Positions 24,301 through 36,211 of a stretch of 64,000 nucleotides of DNA are shown here, one piece after another (positions within the stretch are counted from its first letter, which is position 1; every line of letters starts with the position of its first letter). This stretch comes from Vitis vinifera (Eukaryota; Streptophyta; Magnoliopsida; Vitales; Vitaceae). Both the position numbers and the translations under genes were made by a program. The notes beneath the pieces are model-generated. The model searched no databases and was not told where the DNA came from. It saw only the letters and a list, made by a program, of their open reading frames with translations. The stretch covers positions 19,068,001-19,132,000 of the forward strand of contig NC_081819.1 of the NCBI RefSeq assembly GCF_030704535.1. Direction: 5' to 3'.

Positions 24301-24574
24301 AATTCATGAAAGACATCAATATAGGCAATTTGAACAACACTTCGAATCTCACAACAAATCAAAGAAGTAATAGCCTATAATAGATCTAGTATAAATGGGA
24401 TCACTCTCCCAATTTGAGTCTAAGTAGGCAAGAAGACCAAGAGAGTAATTTGCTGAGTAATGGAGCCCATGAACAATTGCACTTTTAATGTAAGGCAATA
24501 TGCCGTATGATGAATAGTCTAAGAAGTAGTTGTAAATTGACTAATCAACTGGACAACATGTGTAATGTCAGGAT

Positions 24575-25277
24575 TGTTGAGGCCTCGCATCCCTGGTGAT
24601 CCACGTAGTTGCCAAATGGGTGGACGCACGATCTCAACCAATATAGATTATTGATTCAATCGTACTACCTGCAAAAGGCGTCCGGACAGGGTGTCCGGAC
24701 GCACCCTCCGATGGTTTTGTTAGCCATGGTCAGAGAGAGAGATAAATCAGTTGGCCTTTTACTAGGTATAGCAAGCTTATCTTCCTCTTTGTATGAAGGT
24801 TAATATATATAGTTTTAGGAGCTTTATTTCCCTCTTTAATGGTAGGGAGATATTTTGTGTTGTCATGATGACACTAGGTGGTGGCAGGGCCATCATTACC
24901 CTACGGGCGGCTGACAGAGATCGTGGGAAGCGATCATAGGAAGTGACTTGCCGTCACTTTATTCTTGTCCTTTCATCCTGCAGGTGGCGGAACGTGGGCC
25001 ATGACAGGCTGTTGTGATAACGTATGAGACTTGCTTACTTCAGTCAATGATCCGGACAAACATACCCGGATAGTGTATGTCGGTCGTCCGGATGCGCTGT
25101 GGCAGTCGTCCGGATGTTATGTTTGTGAGTGTCGTGTGCCTCTCCTTGAGGGACTCCGCATAGGAGAAGCGCGCCACATGTACTCTTGGGGAAATCCGGA
25201 TGAAGCTGATCCGAATGAGAATGCGTGCCACGTGTCATTTAGGAGATGTGTGCCACGTGTGGGGAGGGGTCCCTACA
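24575..25277 (+). mobile_element. Solo LTR (703 bp) with 5-bp target duplication
   Basis: Begins TGTTGAGG and ends CCCTACA, giving TG...CA termini. It is flanked by AGGAT at 24570-24574 and 25278-25282. No internal retrotransposon domain or second LTR lies beside it, so it looks like the product of recombination between two LTRs. It is GC-richer than its surroundings. It has several GTCCGGA/TCCGGAT motifs (24680-24700, 25050-25200), a TATA-like TTAATATATATAG near 24799, and CACGTG boxes at about 25230 and 25256. It cannot be placed in Gypsy or Copia without the interior. Confidence 0.8.
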
Positions 25278-25282
25278 AGGAT

Positions 25283-25379
25283 GAGTAACAATAAGACAAT
25301 GTTTCCAACTAACTATTGATGAAGTGTGATATCTTTGAGAGGTTCATCGTTTATGTCATGTAATTTTGCATTAAGTTCA
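25283..25379. other. Short spacer
   Basis: Nothing recognised. Confidence 0.4.
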
Positions 25380-25860
25380 ATAGAAGTGTTTGACATTAAG
25401 TCAAGTTCATCGTGTTCAGTTTGAGGAAAATATTAAGGAAATAAAAAATAATAATAAGGAAAACGGTTTTCCCATTGTTTAATTTTACTATGAAAATATG
25501 AAAAAATAAAATAAAATATAATTAAAATTAATTATAATTTTTTTCATCTTCAAATCATCTAACTTTTAACTTTTATATTGAAAAGGTAAAATAAATTAAA
25601 TAAATTTAAAATAGCATAAAATATAATGTATTGATTTTAAATTTATTTTTTATTTTTTTTTACTTTTTCTTTCTTTTAGCTTTTCTTCGATGTTTTCTTC
25701 CCTTCAAATTTATTGGGAATCAAAGTTAATCTTTTGAAAATATTTTATTTTTCATTCAACTTGTCATTTCAAAAAGTGAGTTTAGTATTTTTCACATTGA
25801 AGATTTTATTTTTATATTAAACTTGTCTTTTGAAGAAAAGAATCCAGAATATTAATTGTT
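25380..25860 (+). repeat. Segmental duplication block upstream of CYP87 copy B
   Basis: Counterpart of 16800-17290 (see there). Here it lies farther from the gene (about 2 kb) because extra promoter and exon-1 modules intervene. Confidence 0.55.
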
Positions 25861-26055
25861 GTTTGTATCACATGCAAATTTCTTCCTAGTGATTCTTAAT
25901 AGGGTGAGCTTTTTAGTATCTCTCTTTAATAGAATGAGTATAGAATAAATGTAAATAAGTTTGAAATGGATTTAATAAATATTTTAAAATCTAGGATGGG
26001 TTTTGGATAGGTTCGAATATAACTTTGTCCTATCTTGCAATTGATTCATAGGAGA

Positions 26056-26155
26056 ATGTGGGTGCTTATTATTTGCCTTATCGCTTTAGTTGTTATACTG
26101 TTAAGCCAATGGCTGCAAAAGTGGTTGAACCCCAAGTGCAATGGAAGATTGTCTG
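26056..26155 (+). pseudogene. CYP87 exon-1 fragment 1
   Basis: A start codon and about 33 codons of the P450 membrane anchor and hinge (MWVLIICLIALVVI, then QKWLNPKCNGRL) preceded by the usual leader CAATTGATTCATAGGAGA. The match stops inside exon 1 and passes directly into a promoter repeat (TGTACAAGTGG). No further exons follow before the next module. Confidence 0.85.
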
Positions 26156-26189
26156 TACAAGTGGTGCCCCTTCTCCTTTCTTTCCAAAC

Positions 26190-26425
26190 TTTCCAAACTC
26201 ATAGACTTGTCTAGTCAACAAAGCTATGCTAGCTTGTCTATATATATAAGTGTCATTTCACAATTTTTTTTTCAAATTTATAGACTTTTCAAAAGATAAG
26301 TGACAATTAAGAAACCAGAAACCTAGTCAACAAGGCTATACTAGCTTGTCTATATAAATGTCCCCTTCTCCTTTCTTTCCAAACTTAGACTTTTCAAGAA
26401 ATAAGTGACAAGTAAGCAACGTTTT
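26190..26425 (+). repeat. Promoter-like repeats, cluster 1 before copy B
   Basis: Two units resembling those at 17729-18155: AGTCAACAAAGCTATGCTAG, TATATATATAAGTG, then ACTTTTCAAAAGATAAGTG. They directly follow exon-1 fragment 1. Confidence 0.65.
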
Positions 26426-26429
26426 CAAA

Positions 26430-26735
26430 ATCGAACTCATTATTGAAGTAGAAAAACTTTGTAACTGTAGCAACTCACTATGGGAGAGAACTATCGATGG
26501 TGTTGGCGTCCTTGTCGGCCACCGGCGTCAATTCCAGTGTGATGTAGGTGGAGAGCCGCAAGGGGCAGCAGCTACTGGAGGTTGGGGGTGGGGATGGTTA
26601 TTGAAGGTTGGGGAGGCAAAAGGTTAGGGTTGTTTTGATAAATAAAAAATAATAATTTAAAAAAAAAAAAAAAGTTGTTGAACTGTTTGGTTTAGGAGGA
26701 ATCGACCGATTCAACCAATTCTGACGGTTTGGTGT
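26430..26735. repeat. Inserted block repeated at 27480-27735, copy 1
   Basis: The two blocks share ACTTTGTAACTG, GCAACTCACT, ATCGATGGTGTTGGCGTCCT, CCGCAAGGGGCAGCAGCT and TTGTTTGGTTTAGGAGGA-type text, in the same order and orientation. It is GC-richer than its surroundings with no long frame. Origin unknown, possibly a transposon piece duplicated along with the module. Confidence 0.6.
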
Positions 26736-26758
26736 CATAGCAATTGATTCATAGGAGA

Positions 26759-26858
26759 ATGTGGGTGCTTGTGATTTGCTTTATCGCTTTAGTTGTTATA
26801 CTGTTAAGCCAATGGCTGCAAAAGTGGTTGAACCCCAAGTGCAATGGAAGATTGTCCG
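26759..26858 (+). pseudogene. CYP87 exon-1 fragment 2
   Basis: Nearly identical to fragment 1 (26056-26155), with the same breakpoint after the codons for GRL and the same passage into a promoter repeat (CCGTACAAGTGGC). The shared breakpoint shows that the two were copied together as one module rather than truncated separately. Confidence 0.85.
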
Positions 26859-26864
26859 TACAAG

Positions 26865-27130
26865 TGGCTCCCATTCTCCTTTCTTTCCAAACTTTCCAAA
26901 CTCATAGACTTGTCTAGTCAACAAAGTTATGCTAGCTCGTCTATGTAAGTGTCCCTTCACTTTTTTTTTCTAAATTTATAGACTTTTCAAGAGATAAGTG
27001 ACAATTAAGAAACCATAAACCTAGTCAACAAGGCTATGCTAGCTTGTCTATATAAATGGTCCCCTTCTCCTTTTTTTCCAAACTCAGACTTTTCAAGAGA
27101 TAAGTGACAAGTAAACAACGTTTTCAAAAT
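26865..27130 (+). repeat. Promoter-like repeats, cluster 2 before copy B
   Basis: Same unit type as cluster 1, with TCTATGTAAGTG and TCTATATAAATG in the TATA position. Confidence 0.6.
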
Positions 27131-27479
27131 TAAACTGATCATTAAAGTAGAAAAATTATCAGTTTATGATTCACTAGTCAGAATTGAGGTCAAATCAGTG
27201 ATGTCATAAATATATATTTTATATATCATTAAAATTATAAAAAAAAATAACAATAATAAATTCTACCTAAATTTAAACTCAAATAATTTTTTTTTATAAA
27301 AATGTAGAATTAAAATAAATAAAATAAAAATAAATAACACAAAAATATAAAATGTAAAGATTTTAAACAAAATGCAGAAAATAGAAATCATTCATTTGAT
27401 TTAATAAATATTAAAAATATGCAACAATGCAATAAAAAATAAAATATTAAATATTAAAAATAAAAATTTTAAATGCAGG
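27131..27479. other. AT-rich spacer inside the module array
   Basis: Low-complexity AT-rich text without a counterpart in the first module. It probably arose or was inserted after duplication. Confidence 0.4.
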
Positions 27480-27735
27480 AACCAGGAACTTTGTAACTGC
27501 AGCAACTCACTGTGGGAAAGGATTATCGATGGTGTTGGCGTCCTTGTCGGCCTCCGGGTCGATTCCGGTGTGATATAGGCGGAAAGCCGCAAGGGGCAGC
27601 AGCTGTTGGAGGTTGGGGGGTGGGGAGTGGTTGCTGAAGGTTGAAAAAATAAAAAATAATTAAAAAAAAAAAAAGGTTGTTGAAATGTTTGGTTTAGGAG
27701 GAACCGGCCTCCACAGTTCAAAGCACCAAACCAAA
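27480..27735. repeat. Inserted block, copy 2
   Basis: Counterpart of 26430-26735. Confidence 0.6.
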
Positions 27736-27774
27736 TTGGAATAGTGATCGGCCGGTCGCTTTTAAAATCATGAA

Positions 27775-27885
27775 TTAAAAGACCATAAACCTAGTCAACA
27801 AGACTATGCTAACTTGTCTATATAAGTCCCCCTTCTCCTTTCTTTTCAAACTTATAACCTTTCCAAGCAATTGATTAATTGGAGA
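27775..27885 (+). promoter_or_regulatory. Proximal promoter repeat and leader of CYP87 copy B
   Basis: One unit with AAACCTAGTCAACAAGACTA, TCTATATAAGTCCC (TATA-like) and CCTTTCCAAGCAATTGATTA ending at the start codon. Confidence 0.6.
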
Positions 27886-28467
27886 ATGTGGGTGCTTGTT
27901 ATTTGCCTTATCGCTTTCCTTGTTATTCTGATAAGCCAATGGCTGCAGAAGTGGTTGAACCCCAAGTGCAAGGGAAGATTGCCACGTGGTTCAATGGGCT
28001 TGCCAATCATTGGAGAGACGATCCAGTTCTTCTCCCCTCACTCTTTCTACGGCATCCCTCCTTTCATTAGCAAGAGAATGACCAAGTAAGACAGCATGAG
28101 TTTATCCTGGGAATAATTTGTCTTAGAAGCACAAACTAACTATATATTATTCTTTTATATATATCCTATTTTCTCTTAATTTCAGATACGGGTCGGTGTT
28201 TAAAACTAGCTTGGTTGGGAATCTGGTGGTTGTATCTGGAGATTCAGAGCTTAATCAGTATATCTTTAAAGAAGAAGGGAAGTCAGTCTACTGCTCTTAC
28301 ACGGAAAGTGCTCTCAAGATTATGGGAGAACAAAGCTTATTAGCGTACCATGGCGTCTTTCACAAGTACCTTAAAAACTTGACACTGTCCATGATTGGCC
28401 CGGAAAGCCTCAAGGAAGTATTACTGCATGAAATGGACGCTGTAACTCGCAAATATCTACATTCATG

Positions 28468-29168
28468 TGTTAGTATTCAACCAAGATGAATACCCTGATT
28501 TCATATATACTGGAATAGTCTTGTTAAAATCAACCAAATATGAATACCCTGATTTCATATATACTGGAATAGTTAACAGGGTGAATACCCTAACTACATA
28601 TGTACTGGAATATTTAATAGGGTGAATACCCTAACTACATATGTACTGGAATATTTAACAGGGTGAATACCCTAACTACATATGTACTGAAATATTTAAC
28701 AAGGTGAATACCCTAATTTATATATACTGGAATCTCCTGATTAAAAACAATGAGTAAAAAAAATAATAGCGGAAGCATACCTGAATCCATTGAAGGAGAA
28801 ACCTTATAGGAAAAAAAAAAACCCTTTGAGATGGTCTTCCAATTCTAGCCACTAGATTCTGTGTCAATTTCTCTCTGAGAGGATTTTCAGAAATTGGAAT
28901 GCGTAATCGTAGAATGGGGACCATAACCCTATTTATAAACCGCTAGGGCAGTTTTAATTTTATCACAATTATATTTCTGCCCCTCATAGAAATAATAATT
29001 GTCTAATGGTATCTACACAATAATCTCATGACAATTATACCCTTAAGCCAATTAATCAATTATTAATTAGATCACTATATTTAGGCTTAATTAAATGATA
29101 GCACACACATTTTAATTATTTACATGTGTGGCCCAAATTATAGATTAATTACAAAAATTAATCTAACA
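28468..29168 (-). repeat. 3' LTR of the Copia element
   Basis: 701 bp. Contains six imperfect direct repeats of about 41 bp (28480-28735, core GAATACCCTAACTACATATG), which in element orientation lie at the far downstream end of this LTR. Confidence 0.95.
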
Positions 29169-29178
29169 ATCTCCCACT
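29169..29178 (-). other. Polypurine tract of the Copia element
   Basis: Reads AGTGGGAGAT on the minus strand, abutting the 3' LTR, the standard place for plus-strand priming. Confidence 0.8.
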
Positions 29179-29589
29179 GGGCCACATGCATATGTAATCA
29201 AATAAATGTGCTTAACCTTATGAGCTCAAAATTTGCTATCATGTCCTTAGGGTATATCCGAACAATCTCGTCCATTAACTATACTGACATAGGATCAAGG
29301 TGGCCTTTGTTACATCAATCGTTACTAGACCAATCAATGGTCACATATATCTGCACAGCTAAATGACATAGATCAATCATGAGTGCATAGCATGGAAATT
29401 ACATGCAATGTGATCTATTCATGCCTATTTCCAACTGGTCCAACTTAACTTTATTGAGATCAAATCTTTAGCATAATTTAACAGAGTGCAATAAAATGAA
29501 TACTTTATTTCTGCAGAACACAATCCAAATGTATAGATAAAGTCTAAACATAACATAGAGCAATATACAATGAATAATACAAACTCCCA

Positions 29590-32500
29590 TTAAATTTGGA
29601 TATCCTCAAATGAGACAACACCCATATGAGCAGTGTGCTCATGAAAGACCTTGGGTGGTAATCCCTTTGTAAGCGGATCCGCTATCATGGAGTTTGTTCC
29701 AATATGCTCTATGGATATCTGTCCACTCTGTACCTTTTCTTTTACAACTAGGAACTTGATATCAATGTATTTTGATTTTGTAGAACTCCTGTTGTTATTG
29801 GAATATAAAACTGCTGATTTATTGACACAAAATATCTTCAGTGGTCTTTCAATACCATCCAGAACACGCAGCCCAGTGACAAAATTTCGTAGCCATATTC
29901 CTTGATTGGATGCCTCATAACATGCTACAAACTCTGCTTCCATGGTGGATGAAGTTACGAGTGTCTGTTTGGCAGACCTCCATGAAATTGCTCCACCAGC
30001 CAACAGATAAATATAGCCTGATGTGGATCTTCTACTGTCTTGGCATCCAGCAAAGTCGGAGTCGGAATACCCAATCAACTCTAATTGATCCAATCTCCTA
30101 TATGTAAGCATGTACTCTTTTGTTCTCTGTAAATATCTCATAACCCTCTTGGCTGCTCTCCAATGATCCATTCCAGGGTTACTTAGATATCTGCCTAACA
30201 TGCCAACAATGTACGCAATATCCGGACGTGTACATACCTGAGCATACATTAGACTCCCCACAGCCGAAGCGTAAGGAATCTTCTGCATTTCTTGACTTTC
30301 TAAACTATTTTTAGGGCATTGATTAAGACTGAATTTGTCTCCTTTAGCGACAGGGGTATCACCTGGTTTGCTATTTTGCATGCCATACCTTTGGAGGACT
30401 TTATCAATATAGGTCCTTTGTGACAATCCTAAAATACCCCTAGAACGATCTCGGTGTATCTGGATTCCTAAGACAAAGGAGGCATCACCAAGATCTTTCA
30501 TCTCAAAATGTTTTGATAAAAATCTCTTGGTGTCGTGCAATATGCTAATATCATTTGTGGCTAGCAATATGTCATCGACATATAAAACCAGGAAAATATA
30601 CTTACTCCCACTGAATTTGTGATACACACATTCATCCATAAGATTTGCCTCAAAACCATATGAGACAATAATTTGATGAAACTTAAAGTACCACTGACGA
30701 GAAGCTTGCTTGAGTCCATAAATGGATTTAGTTAATTTATAAACCATATTCTTTGAGTCTTCGGACACAAAATTTTCTGGTTGTACCATATAAATTGTTT
30801 CATCAATGTCACCATTGAGAAACGCTGTTTTAATATCCATTTGATGCAACTCAAGATCATAATGTGCAACTAGTGCCATGATTATCCTGAAAGAGTCCTT
30901 CGTAGAAACTGGAGAGAAGGTCTCTTTGAAGTCAATTCCTTCTTTTTGAGTAAAGCCTTTAGCTACAAGACGTGCTTTATATCTTTCTACATTACCATTT
31001 GAATCCCGCTTGGTTTTAAATATCCATTTACAACCAATGGGCTTCGTACCAACTGGTAATGGGACAAGTTCCCAAACTTTATTGTCTTGCATAGATTTGT
31101 ACTCTTCATTCATGGCTTCAATCCATTTCTGAGAGTTGGAACTTTTCATGGCTTGCTGGAAGTTGATTGGATCATCTTCCATCATTCCACTTTCTACCTC
31201 ACGTTCCTGGAGATATACGATATAATCGTCCGAAATTGCATTTCTCCTCTCTCTAGTGGATCTCCTTAATGGCATATTTTCTTGAGGTTGTTGAGTTTGT
31301 TCTTCAGGAGCAATGTCCTCATTTGCAATTAAGGGTTGAACAATATTGTCTGTTGGTTGAGGATCCAAATTTACTTCTTGATCAATGATAGGTAGTGAAA
31401 CCTGTACATTATCAAAAGCAATAGTAGATCCCTCTTCCTCCTCAAAGACAATATTCCTAGCCTGATTTCTCCCCCCAAACTCAACATCCTCAAAAAATGT
31501 TGCAGTTCCCGTCTCAAAAATTGACCTAATAGCAGGATCATAAAATTTAAAACCCCTTGATCGCTTTGCATAGCCAATAAAGTAGCTGCTAACTGTTTTA
31601 GAGTCCAATTTCTTTTCATGAGGCTTATAAGGTCTCGCTTCAGCTGGACATCCCCAAATATGAAAATGCTTTAAACTGGGCTTTCGACCCGTCCAAAGCT
31701 CATAAGGCGTTTTAGCAGCCGCTTTAGTTGGCACCCGATTTAGGATATAAGCTGCCGTTTTGAGTGCTTCACCCCAGAGTTTTTCGGGTAAAGTAGAATG
31801 ACTAATCATACTCCTTACCATGTCCTTAAGGGTTCGGTTTCGTCTTTCTGCTACACCATTCATGCTAGGTGATCCTGGCATGGTGTATTGAGGGACGATC
31901 CCACATTCCTCTAGGTATTTAGCAAATGGTCCTGGACGTTGTTCACCTGATCCGTCATATCTACCATAGTATTCACCACCACGGTCAGATCTGACGCTCT
32001 TTATTCTTTTGTTGAGTTGTAACTCAACTTCTGCTTTAAATGTTTTGAACACGTCCAATGATTGTGATTTCTCATGTATAAGAAATAGGTAGCCATATCT
32101 TGAATAGTCGTCTATGAATGTTATAAAGTACTGTTGACCATTCCAAGATGCCGTAGGGTATGGTCCACAGATATCTGTATGAATTAATTCTAAGACGTCT
32201 GTAGCTCTATTGGCACCTAATTTCTTTGTTTTGGTCTGTTTTCCTTTAATACACTCAACACAAATATCAAAATCTGAAAAGTCAAGTGAATCCAAAATCC
32301 CATCGGACACAAGTCGCTCAACTCTAGATTTAGAGATATGACCTAGGCGTTTGTGCCACAATGAGGCCGAATTATCTTTATTCAATTTACGTTTTGTACC
32401 TCGTGATTCCACATGCAAGGTTTCATTATAGGACGGAACAGTTTCCAACAAATATAGATTATCATAAACATTAAGTAAACCGGTTCCTACAGCATTTGAA

Positions 32501-33714
32501 TTAATAGATAATGTAAATTTATTGTTTCCAAATGAACAACAATAACCTGATTTGTCCAAAACAGAAACTGAAATTAAATTCCGTCTGAAAGACGGTACAA
32601 TAAAAGTATCTATTAAATCCAAAAAATAACCAGATTTCAATAATAATCTAAAGTGCCCTATTGCCTCTACTTCTACCGACTGACCGTCTCCGACATAGAT
32701 GCATCTTTCAGCATCACTTGGTTTTCGGTAACTCAGGCAACCCTGCATGAAAACACAAATGTGAGTAGTAGCACCAGAATCTAACCACCATGTGTTTCTA
32801 GATACTGAAGCTAAATTAACTTCAGAACAGACCAAAGTAAGAAACATACCTTTCTTAACACGCCAAGCAGCATACTTGGTACATTCCTTCTTAGTATGTC
32901 CAGGCTTATTACAGAAGAAACATGTTACCTCAACTTTCTGTTTCTTTTGTTCTGGACCATTAGAAGCAGCAACCTTATTATCCTTATTCTTTCGTTTGCC
33001 CTTATCCTTCGAAGTGCTAGCCAGATGAGCACTTTCGGTCTTGTCTTGCTTCAATCTCTCTTCCTCTTGCACACAGAATGAAATGAGCTCATTAAGAGTC
33101 CATCTATCCTTTTGACAGTTATAACTGACCTTGAATTGATTAAATTGTGCAGGAAGAGAGATGAGAACCAAATGCACGAGTAAATCATCAGATAACTCGA
33201 GTTTCAAAGCCTTAAGTTTTGAAGCAAGATGAGACATCTCCATGATGTACTCCCGAACATTACCCTTGCCTTTATACTTCATTGAAATCAAGCTTGCTAA
33301 AAGCGTACTCGTTTCAGCCTTATCGTTTTTGGCAAAACGTTTCTGAATTTCCGCAAGGAAGTCACTGGCATTAGTAACCTCATCGGTTACCGCACCCCTG
33401 AAAGCTTCTGGAATGCCGCGCTTCATGATCATAAGACTTAGCCTATTTGAACGTTCCCACTTACCCCAATAAACCTCATCCTCTTGAGTACTTTGCTCAT
33501 TGAGTTCATCGGGTTTGGGCATTCTCAAGGCCAAGTCTATATCCATGCAGCCTAAGAGAATCATCATATTCTCTTTCCAGTCCTTAAAATTAGTCCCATT
33601 TAACATAGGGACATTATTGATGTTGGCAGATATAGAAGTAGTTGATATAAAAGCTGAATCCAGAACAAAATAAAATGAATCAAATAAACCATCATGCTCA
33701 CATAAAATAAGCAA
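29590..33714 (-). CDS. Copia gag-pol polyprotein, 1374 codons, uninterrupted
   Basis: Domains in order: gag (UBN2 type, about residues 30-230); zinc knuckle [14 protein letters not shown] (265-278); protease [12 protein letters not shown] (309-320); the GAG-pre-integrase HHCC region with HKRLGH and CVEC; an integrase core with [15 protein letters not shown] and [14 protein letters not shown]; reverse transcriptase with [11 protein letters not shown] and LYVDDILL; and RNase H with GYSDSD and TMEAEF. The order integrase then reverse transcriptase marks Ty1/Copia. In RNase H the usual FCDNKSA reads FCVNKSA (codon GTC at 29824-29826 on the minus strand), replacing an expected catalytic Asp; the copy at 3-1118 keeps Asp. 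The true start may be downstream of the first Met (33714). Confidence 0.95.
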   Translation of the reverse strand: MLILCEHDGLFDSFYFVLDSAFISTTSISANINNVPMLNGTNFKDWKENMMILLGCMDIDLALRMPKPDELNEQSTQEDEVYWGKWERSNRLSLMIMKRGIPEAFRGAVTDEVTNASDFLAEIQKRFAKNDKAETSTLLASLISMKYKGKGNVREYIMEMSHLASKLKALKLELSDDLLVHLVLISLPAQFNQFKVSYNCQKDRWTLNELISFCVQEEERLKQDKTESAHLASTSKDKGKRKNKDNKVAASNGPEQKKQKVEVTCFFCNKPGHTKKECTKYAAWRVKKGMFLTLVCSEVNLASVSRNTWWLDSGATTHICVFMQGCLSYRKPSDAERCIYVGDGQSVEVEAIGHFRLLLKSGYFLDLIDTFIVPSFRRNLISVSVLDKSGYCCSFGNNKFTLSINSNAVGTGLLNVYDNLYLLETVPSYNETLHVESRGTKRKLNKDNSASLWHKRLGHISKSRVERLVSDGILDSLDFSDFDICVECIKGKQTKTKKLGANRATDVLELIHTDICGPYPTASWNGQQYFITFIDDYSRYGYLFLIHEKSQSLDVFKTFKAEVELQLNKRIKSVRSDRGGEYYGRYDGSGEQRPGPFAKYLEECGIVPQYTMPGSPSMNGVAERRNRTLKDMVRSMISHSTLPEKLWGEALKTAAYILNRVPTKAAAKTPYELWTGRKPSLKHFHIWGCPAEARPYKPHEKKLDSKTVSSYFIGYAKRSRGFKFYDPAIRSIFETGTATFFEDVEFGGRNQARNIVFEEEEGSTIAFDNVQVSLPIIDQEVNLDPQPTDNIVQPLIANEDIAPEEQTQQPQENMPLRRSTRERRNAISDDYIVYLQEREVESGMMEDDPINFQQAMKSSNSQKWIEAMNEEYKSMQDNKVWELVPLPVGTKPIGCKWIFKTKRDSNGNVERYKARLVAKGFTQKEGIDFKETFSPVSTKDSFRIIMALVAHYDLELHQMDIKTAFLNGDIDETIYMVQPENFVSEDSKNMVYKLTKSIYGLKQASRQWYFKFHQIIVSYGFEANLMDECVYHKFSGSKYIFLVLYVDDILLATNDISILHDTKRFLSKHFEMKDLGDASFVLGIQIHRDRSRGILGLSQRTYIDKVLQRYGMQNSKPGDTPVAKGDKFSLNQCPKNSLESQEMQKIPYASAVGSLMYAQVCTRPDIAYIVGMLGRYLSNPGMDHWRAAKRVMRYLQRTKEYMLTYRRLDQLELIGYSDSDFAGCQDSRRSTSGYIYLLAGGAISWRSAKQTLVTSSTMEAEFVACYEASNQGIWLRNFVTGLRVLDGIERPLKIFCVNKSAVLYSNNNRSSTKSKYIDIKFLVVKEKVQSGQISIEHIGTNSMIADPLTKGLPPKVFHEHTAHMGVVSFEDIQI

Positions 33715-34262
33715 TTAAACACATAATCTTTAAATTTAAAAGCAAATTATGACATTTCAAGACACCTAGCACAACATTAATATCAAGTCTTTGGACAGTA
33801 ATATTAACTGTAAGTGGTACTCTTGTTGTAGTGATCAAACATTGATGATAAGTTATGTCAAATAATAAATCTATCTTTGGATTGATTTATTATTCACATT
33901 AAGTTACCTTTATAATCATCACATATTTATCACCACAAGTATGTATGCAATTTGACCAAATATTAACTTTCCTTTGGGCCAGTCAATACCCGCATGAATC
34001 ACATACACACAAATATCTAACACCCCGAACAGGCTAATCTACACGAAAGATGTCACTTTGGTGATTTTCCGCTTTAATTAGCCTATTTAAAATGCTAGAT
34101 CAATAACTTAAATATTAATATCATAAAATGCTATTAAATAATAATAATAATAATAATAATAATAGTAATAATAATAATAAAAATTTATCAACTCAATATT
34201 TCATAAATCTTAATCCATTGACATATATTAAAATAATAACTCAAAGAATTAATCAAGGAGTA
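33715..34262 (-). other. Copia 5' leader with an AAT microsatellite
   Basis: Untranslated leader between primer site and gag. An imperfect AAT/ATT trinucleotide run lies at 34139-34182. Confidence 0.7.
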
Positions 34263-34275
34263 GGCTCTGATACCA
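34263..34275 (-). other. Primer binding site, initiator-Met tRNA type
   Basis: The minus strand reads TGGTATCAGAGCC two bases inside the 5' LTR. This is the standard plant Copia primer site complementary to the 3' end of tRNA-iMet. It is not itself a tRNA gene. Confidence 0.9.
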
Positions 34276-34277
34276 CT

Positions 34278-34978
34278 TGTTAGTATTCAACCAAGATGAA
34301 TACCCTGATTTCATATATACTGGAATAGTCTTGTTAAAATCAACCAAATATGAATACCCTGATTTCATATATACTGGAATAGTTAACAGGGTGAATACCC
34401 TAACTACATATGTACTGGAATATTTAATAGGGTGAATACCCTAACTACATATGTACTGGAATATTTAACAGGGTGAATACCCTAACTACATATGTACTGA
34501 AATATTTAACAAGGTGAATACCCTAATTTATATATACTGGAATCTCCTGATTAAAAACAATGAGTAAAAAAAATAATAGCGGAAGCATGCCTGAATCCAT
34601 TGAAGGAGAAACCTTATAGGAAAAAAAAAAACCCTTTGAGATGGTCTTCCAATTCTAGCCACTAGATTCTGTGTCAATTTCTCTCTGAGAGGATTTTCAG
34701 AAATTGGAATGCGTAGTCGTAGAATGGGGACCATAACCCTATTTATAAACCGCTAGGGCAGTTTTAATTTTATCACAATTATATTTCTGCCCCTCATAGA
34801 AATAATAATTGTCTAATGGTATCTACACAATAATCTCATGACAATTATACCCTTAAGCCAATTAATCAATTATTAATTAGATCACTATATTTAGGCTTAA
34901 TTAAATGATAGCACACACATTTTAATTATTTACATGTGTGGCCCAAATTATAGATTAATTACAAAAATTAATCTAACA
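34278..34978 (-). repeat. 5' LTR of the Copia element
   Basis: 701 bp, differing from the 3' LTR at two positions. It should hold the element's promoter. Its orientation is antisense to the P450 gene. Confidence 0.95.
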
Positions 34979-36172
34979 TCATGTAGTAGCTACGCCAGTT
35001 TTGATGTGAAAGAAGAATCTGCTAACGTAAGTGACCCATTAATAGATTTTCTTATATCAAAACCGGCCTTCTCAATGGGCAAATTTCATCCAGTCCAATA
35101 CTCGAACACATTGATCCTGCATTTAATTATATTTCTGATAACTATGAGAAATTTTTGTTTCCGGACAGATGGTGTTCGAGTATTTTGCTAAGAAATTGTT
35201 TGGCTACGAGGAAGCTAAGGCATCGAAGAAACTTAGAGAGAGCTACAAAGCTTTTCTTGATGGCCTTATATCATTTCCCCTAAACATCCCGGGAACTGCA
35301 TTCCATGCATGTTTAAAGGTACGTAATTATATATATATACAAGTATCATAAAATTACAAGAACATTTTGTAAAATATCACAATCACCCCACATGTTGACA
35401 CAACGTCATTGTTGTATCTTATAGGATTGAAAAGTAAAATAGACAAACACTTTATGGTATCAGAGTTGATCCCCAACACTAACATGAAAGTTTATTTGAT
35501 CTCATAATAGATGTTTGTTTATTTGGCCTAACAATTCTGTGACATACAACGAGGATATATTAAAAAAAATTCTTAAAACTATATATGTATAGATTATTTT
35601 TAACCATATAGATCTATTTTAAAATTGAATAATATTTACACAATTAGTAGCAAGTTGTTACAACAAATTAATATTTCTCTACATTATACTAAATCTTGAT
35701 CTTTCTATTTGAATTAGGGACGTGAAAATGCTATAAAGGTGATTAATAATGTGATCAATGAGAGAAAATCATCACAGAAGCTATGCCATGATTTTCTGGA
35801 TTTTTTACTAGAGGAAGCAAAGAGCAAAGATACAATTCTAAATGAAGCAATTATCGTAGACCTAGTCTTTCTGCTTCTCTTTGCTAGTTATGAGACTACT
35901 TCTGAAGCCATTACATTAGTCATGAAGTTTCTCAGTGATCATCCCTCAGTTGTTGTAGAATTAACGGTTTGTCATCCATCACCTAAACCCTAATTTTCTT
36001 TCTTTTCAATCTTAAAAAGGATAATACATGACTTCATAGATTATATGACCCTTTGTAGAAAGAGCACGAGGAAATTCTGAAAAATCGAAAAAATGAGGAA
36101 TTGGGAATTACATGGACAGAATACAAATCCATGACTTTTACACATATGGTGAGTTGAGTCAACTCTTTCATA

Positions 36173-36211
<39 letters not shown>
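36173..36211. repeat. (CT)n(AT)n microsatellite in copy B intron 5
   Basis: CT run passing into an AT run. The same place in copy A is short (CTCTCTCTATTTATAGAC). Confidence 0.9.

Larger units (their letters stand above)
28468..34978 (-). mobile_element. Complete, young Copia LTR retrotransposon inside CYP87 copy B exon 2
   Basis: 6511 bp, bounded by TGTTAG...TAACA, with target duplication TCATG at 28463-28467 and 34979-34983. The LTRs are 701 bp each (28468-29168 and 34278-34978) and differ by eye at two positions only, both A/G (28779/34589 and 28906/34716). Gag-pol is a single uninterrupted frame on the minus strand, antisense to the P450. A tRNA-iMet-type primer site and a polypurine tract are in place. 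The two LTR differences imply a very recent insertion. A near-identical partial copy sits at 1-2178. Family name not assigned. Confidence 0.97.

Noticed and set aside
29124..29366. 80-codon frame repeated at 1342-1584
   Set aside because: Falls in the Copia LTR and 3' untranslated segment; it is repeated because the element is.
34263..34275. tRNA-like sequence
   Set aside because: Only the primer binding site complementary to tRNA-iMet; no cloverleaf.
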